From Schistosoma mansoni (Eukaryota; Platyhelminthes; Trematoda; Strigeidida; Schistosomatidae): a stretch of DNA of 64,000 nucleotides. Under the pieces are notes generated by a model that saw nothing but the letters and a program-made list of their open reading frames with translations, made no database searches and was not told where the DNA came from. Position numbers and translations under genes: made by a program. This document shows, in pieces, positions 58,800 to 64,000 of the stretch. The stretch is from contig NC_031502.1 of NCBI RefSeq assembly GCF_000237925.1, positions 18,102,909 through 18,166,908 of the forward strand, read 5' to 3'. The stretch's first letter is position 1; every line of letters begins with the position of its first letter.

Positions 58800-60500
58800 C
58801 TGTCACTGTTATTTCACTAAGTACACGTACAGAGATCATTAGAACCCAAAGTACATACACAAATTTTAATGTGTGAATAACAAAAATTGTTTTATATGTA
58901 TTGCCATGGTTTGAAAATACCGGCAGCGTTATCATCAGCCACTGATTTACAAATATGAATGAGTAGACTATTGATAATTTCTGATTTATATTTATGTAAC
59001 GTTAAACATACAAACAAAAATCATTTTAGATGATAAATATAAGTGATGAAACGCTTATTCAAAGTACATGTCACCTACTCACAGCAGACTTACACTTTAA
59101 CTGATGCTTTTCTTATGTTAAATATCCTACAGCAGTAATCAGTCAGCAATTGAATGTCATTATAATTCACTAATTAGAGGTAATAAGATTTCCATGTGAT
59201 ATTTGCACACACATATTTTAAGAATTTGTAAAATAAAGGATGCTCAATATTAATTCAAGGATTCTCTATCATGTGTTCATGAATAATGAATAAGTTAGTT
59301 TTACATTAGGTGCCAACCATCATATATATACAAGGTAACAAATATATATACAAATGTAGAATGTTGTGTACAAGTCGCTTACGTCTTCACTCACACGAAC
59401 GACAAATAAGATAGGATGAAAATATGAGAAATCCCTTGTTACTTAACAACAGAATTAAAACTGTGGTTGGTTCCATAATGTATGGAGATGGTCTAAATAA
59501 TACTTATATCCCTGTAGGTTGACAGAAATGCCACATTTTTAAATGTTAGGTGATGGATCCGAAGATGAAATAATGATTTCAACAGTAGTAAGAAACTGAA
59601 AGTGAGACACATTGAAGATGAATACGGAGCGGACTAGTAAATATTGGAGGCTATGATGTTCATCCCATTATTTCATGATACCAGACAAGCGAAAATAAAA
59701 CAACAATGGTCTACGGTACAGGTAATTTTCCTTGAAGTAACATTAAGTGGTTAAAAGCTTTTTAATTGAACACTAATAGTCGAGACAGATCTTATACAGA
59801 ATTTGGCAGTCAAACATGTCGTCCATTAGGGTTTACCACATCCATACTATTATTTAGTTTTTTTCACGAATATACACTTAGAAATAGCACTTCATCTGTC
59901 TGACTTTCAAGGGTTAACCTACTATTTGACTCACCAATTGCTTTAGTTTGCAGATAAAATAGTTCTGTTTGCTGAAGATGCCGACAATATATGGTGTTCT
60001 GGACAGTTTGAGTGACAGTACAAGAATATTTGGGATGGGTCACTTTCCTTCTCGGTGCAAACTGTTTCAGGACCGTTCTGCATCCAGCCCTAGCGTGACA
60101 ATTGAGAGAAGAGTAATCAAGCGTTCCGGTCACTTTACTTGCCTCATCAATTCTTGTGGATTAATGACTGAATAGATCTCGTGACGGATTCCAAAAGTTA
60201 GATTGGCTTCCGCACCGTCACAGTTTTACTCTTGTGATTTGTTGCGTGATAAATCTACTTATGAAAGCTTTGACATTTTAACAAATTCATCTCAAAATAT
60301 GTCCAGTTTAAAAGATTCTGGACCGATTGATTTATCACGTTGGTAAAGACAATCACTGTCGTCATCATCATCACAATGGATGGATAATAACAGTAGCAAC
60401 TTGTCAATGGAACAAAATCAATCTATTAGTGAAGAGGAGAGATGTCTATCTACTTGTTAAGGGGCGATTATACTTATGTAGAAGTCTGTTGGGTTTTACT
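58800..60500. other. Unassigned region
   Basis: AT-rich. A stretch near 59980-60130 (GMGHFPSRCKLFQDRSASSP) is open on the plus strand but I cannot place it. No clear repeat boundaries. Confidence 0.35.
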
Positions 60501-60519
60501 CTATGATTGTGAAATATGG

Positions 60520-60845
60520 CTTTCAAAAGTAGACCACATTTCTACAGTACTAGTATTTGATCATAAAGGTCTTCGTGTGTGGTAAAACAACTCAGTGAAT
60601 ATGAAAAGTCAGCTGATGAGGCTGTGGATCTTCTTCAACTGAGGCGACTAGGACATGTGTTACATATGCCAAATCAATAACTATCTCGGGACGCGATCGT
60701 ATCTGGCGTAGGAGTGATCAAAGCAAGACATGTCATTGACCTACAAAGTCATTGAGTGTTGGTCCGAAGCATGTGAGTAGGTACAGAATACTTGGTTGGG
60801 ATGCGCCTGACAATCGTAATCACTGGTTGGAGTGGCACATATAGG
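60520..60845 (+). mobile_element. RTE 3' fragment
   Basis: Broken C-terminal coding of an RTE: TTTGATCATAAAGGTCTTCG (the FDHxxLR segment), GCGACTAGGACATGTGTTAC (the RLGHVLHMP segment) and the TTGGGATGCGCCTGACAATC end. Similar to 43950-44320. Confidence 0.6.
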
Positions 60846-60859
60846 TTCATTTTTTATCT

Positions 60860-63740
60860 AGTGTTAATATTATTTCGCGTAAATTGTCATTATTCTTAAG
60901 CACGTTCCCTATAGTTAGTTATTAATACAGCTTTCATCTCAGTGTTTATGTAACCTGGAAACGTGAGGTGAGTCAGTTCCTACTCTGGCAATGGCTTACC
61001 GACTAGATTTCAAAGATGTATTTTCCCGTTGCTCACAGAATAGGAAAAGTCAAGGTCATAAGGCAAACACCAAAGGTTCGTTGGATCTAAGAATACTGAA
61101 TGAATATTTTGGAAAGGAAACAACTCAAAAAACAGAAACGAGGACAGTTCAATGGTTTATAACAGGTTATTATGTAGCTGGTTTCCTTACTAATGAAAAC
61201 CAATAGCTTGCATGAGAAATTTTAAATGGACCAACATTTCAGTAGTTGGTGTTGAAACAGAGCATCTACGATTGCCGTAAACAGGTTATTCAAGTGGGCT
61301 AAATAAATGATAATATTGGTGAGTGACAGAATCCATGTTTTTCTAAATGCAAACCAGTTTATTTACCAATGAAATATCTTTCATTTTGTATCAAAAGTGA
61401 TTTCCAAGAATAATTTTTCTAAAGTATGATAAATCATACTTTTTTGAGAAATCACTGTCTGAATGAACTTATGCTCAAAATCCACATATAAGAAAAAAAT
61501 ATTTACGGTTGACATGGTGTTCTCAGACTAAAGAACGCTGCCTGTTAATAATTCACTTCAAGAATTCCGAGCACTTGAATTCTAACATGTAATCGGTAAT
61601 TATGTCGATCCTTCGATATACTATTCCACTGAAAATTCATTAACTTATGAGATAAAATCACGTTTTGTCTCTACATAATCCACGGGTATTCAGTGAATTA
61701 ATACCAAGTTTTTAACATTATACTAAGGAACTGTTATAATTCCTGCGACTTCATGACGAACTTTGTGACGAACAGGCTGTTAGAGTTGACCTAGTAAATA
61801 ACCTGTATTCTTAAGCATGTCTCAAATTCGATAATTTGTATAAACTCAGATTTTCCTAAACCTTTTTTTTATTTTATTTCTGTTCTTTTTTTTGTTTGTT
61901 TTGTTTCTTTTTTGGTAAAAAAAAATTGTTGAAATAACCCGTGCTGAGAATTCTATATTGTACCAGATTATAATATTGAATAAAGCCATTAATAATAATA
62001 ATAATAATAATAGATCATAAATAACTAAGAATCACTGATTAGAACCAGACAGCATAAAACTGCAGTCTAGATATTTCTAAAATATTCACTGATTAAGTAG
62101 TGAGAAATCTTATATTAATAATTTACAATTATACCATCAGTAAATGCAAATCGTAATGGGTAACTTTGGCTCTTGTAAATGGTTCGTCGAAAAACAAAAG
62201 TTTTAAAATTATCATTCATGAGTTATAGGACCGAGATCCCACATGTTTATATTTGTATGTCCTAAATATTTGTTTAGTAGTTGACAGATTGGATAGTTTA
62301 AAACGAACAAGTCATAAGATATGAACTTAGAACTGTGACAGTGGCTCAGTGAAACAATCATACCCATAATATTAAATGGTTTTCGATTGTGGACTGATAT
62401 CGATACCAAGTCACAATCTTGGATTAAATATCTGTATTAAGGTAGCCAATGACACTTCGTTGACTAAATTGACAAATAATGTACACAATTACTGTTACGC
62501 GTTTAACCAAAGATTTTATGCATCTTACTCAGTATCCCTTATTTGAATTTCAGTATTACATAGAATTTTTAACCTTAATAGTCACCAACATATTGTACAC
62601 ACATTTCGGCTCTAGATGAACAGATCAGTGAAAAGTATAGAAAACAATGTTCACCATTCTGATAAATGAACGATATATTAAGTAGTAAAACTGTGGTAAG
62701 ATATATATATATATATATATATGATAAATTAGATAACAACGTTAAATAGTAAGATAATGGTGTGGAGGCGTATTTGGAATAAACAAACAACTGTACAACT
62801 AAAGACCACACATCGTGAAAAATCGAGTTAACTATTAGGTGAGGTATAAAAATGAGCAGCACGCCAATAAAAAAGTAAACGAGAACGATTAGCTTTGTCT
62901 TAAATAAGAAGATAAAATAAGTATTATGGAACAGAATATTTAAAAATTACTTGGTATGTGCGGAGATAGCATAAGTAGTAGGTAGTATGATCAAGGGTGC
63001 AAAAAAATGGTCAAGGAAAAACAGATTTCTAAATGGACACAGCCGTGAATTTACTTTCAAAACAATATGTATTCTAAGTAAATAGAAGACATTTATTTGA
63101 AGCAGACTAATGAAGGTAAATACATAGGAGTTAAAAAATAGATATTTTAAACATTGAAGTGTAGGGAAATTGACCCAACGTCTTTAAAATAATGGACTGC
63201 TAAAAACAGCGAAATTCACATTTGTGGGACTGGTTGTAAAAAAGGGAAATACAGAGGACCTATGAAACGTAGCTAACAGTAAGGAAAAAAGAAACAAAAT
63301 ATGCCATGCCCTACGTCCCATGCGCAAAAACGTTTGAGGACATATATATTTATGTATAAAGGAAAACAGGGACAAGTTTTGCCTCAGAAAGCAGTATGCT
63401 GAAATGACAGTAGTAACCTAGCAACAAACGGGGATAAACTGGTTTCAAATGAAAACGGAAAAGAATGCATCCTAATGTGATTGAAAGAAAGTAATGCAAA
63501 AGTGATACACCGTAACTAAGTTTTAATGGTGCTATTATTTGTAGGAACACAATAATAAACGGGAACTAACAAGCTCTAGGAAAAAAACATGAAATTCATG
63601 TTCGAGTTCTGCAAAATCACTAAACTGCTTCCTAATGTATACAAAACATATGCTATCCGAGTATTCCCATTTGATAAGTGATCAACTAAGTAACTAATAA
63701 ATAATTATTTAGGAAAATCAATTAAGTTCTTTAGTATCTT
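60860..63740. other. Unassigned region with microsatellites
   Basis: Contains an ATG-led 71-codon frame at 60991-61206 without recognisable domains, a T-rich run near 61862-61912 and an AAT repeat near 61990-62012. No gene model is supported. Confidence 0.35.
62701..62722. repeat. (AT)n microsatellite
   Basis: Eleven AT units. Confidence 0.9.
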
Positions 63741-63742
63741 GC

Positions 63743-64000
63743 TTAGGGCAGAGATCGGTTAAAAATGTTCTGTTGGGAGGGGGTGATATTACTAGTTGAT
63801 TGAATTGTTATAGGATGTGAAAGTATGACAGCAGGTAGGCATGGAGACATAATAGTTGCTGTGGGACCGGATAAGAATGGAGTACAATCCAAAGATTTTC
63901 CTGCAGGGTTAGACGGTTGCACAGATTGAATTGGTTGGAAACCAAAGTGACTGGAGACAGAGCCATTGTTAGAAAGTTGCATGGATGGTCCAGATGGAGC
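63743..64000 (-). CDS. C-terminal end of a Ser/Pro/Thr/Asn-rich protein (partial)
   Basis: The minus-strand frame is open from the window edge to a TAA at 63743-63745, reading for example SNNGSVSSHFGFQPIQSVQP, SLDCTPFLSGPTATIMSP and SQQNIFNRSLP at the end. The low-complexity, Pro/Ser-rich composition resembles tails of transcription or RNA-binding regulators, but no domain is visible. It could also be an internal stretch of random open sequence; the composition differs from the AT-rich surroundings, which favours a real exon. Confidence 0.5.
   Translation of the reverse strand, partial: APSGPSMQLSNNGSVSSHFGFQPIQSVQPSNPAGKSLDCTPFLSGPTATIMSPCLPAVILSHPITIQSTSNITPSQQNIFNRSLP

Noticed and set aside
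60991-61206. 71-codon ATG-led frame
   Set aside because: No homology recognised and no neighbouring exon; left within the unassigned region.

Overview
The window looks like nuclear DNA of a blood fluke (Schistosoma or a close relative). The grounds are AT-rich sequence, long introns, a tRNA-headed SINE carrying a hammerhead ribozyme (the schistosome Sm-alpha type), RTE-clade non-LTR elements of the SR2/Perere-3 kind, and Ty3/Gypsy elements with CsRn1-like protein features. The species cannot be fixed from the sequence alone.

Host genes are few and split into small exons. Positions 1-10428 (+) hold the last ten exons of a TMTC3-like TPR protein; its membrane-spanning N-terminus lies upstream of the window. 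Positions 16227-32481 (-) hold at least a dozen small exons of a predicted helical/coiled-coil protein that I cannot name. They include a 22-nt micro-exon, and most splice phases agree. A small two-exon candidate lies at 33496-34677 (+), and the end of a Ser/Pro/Thr-rich protein runs off the right edge (63743-64000, -).

The rest is mainly layered transposons. The TMTC3 introns carry a solo LTR (4366-4910) and a 527-bp RTE-derived short element (5259-5785), both with perfect target-site duplications, plus a decayed hammerhead SINE; a second SINE follows the gene. Positions 11990-15970 hold a decayed minus-strand RTE joined head-to-head to a plus-strand SR2-type fragment. About 3.2 kb of this composite recurs almost unchanged at 23080-30402, where a nearly complete RTE (23365-27451) has jumped in. 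The first copy therefore preserves the empty site. Both copies flank or interrupt introns of the minus-strand gene.

From 35 to 50 kb LTR elements dominate: a pair of 236-bp direct repeats, a second solo LTR, degenerate Gypsy pol pieces on both strands, a Gag-only Gypsy derivative with a 547-codon open frame (41542-43598), and an enzyme-less LTR element whose 3' LTR alone has a tripled 51-bp unit (45224-47956). A third solo LTR sits inside an SR2 fragment (49215-50250).

Positions 51124-52926 form a 1.8-kb near-perfect palindrome made of a SINE and an RTE-derived element on each arm. Positions 56262-58780 hold a Gypsy element (LTR, Gag, protease, start of RT) with an apparently intact hammerhead SINE in its Gag region and a second, inverted Gypsy 3' end fused onto its RT. 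Two 200-base runs of N are scaffold gaps; the one at 26626-26825 appears to hide no missing sequence.
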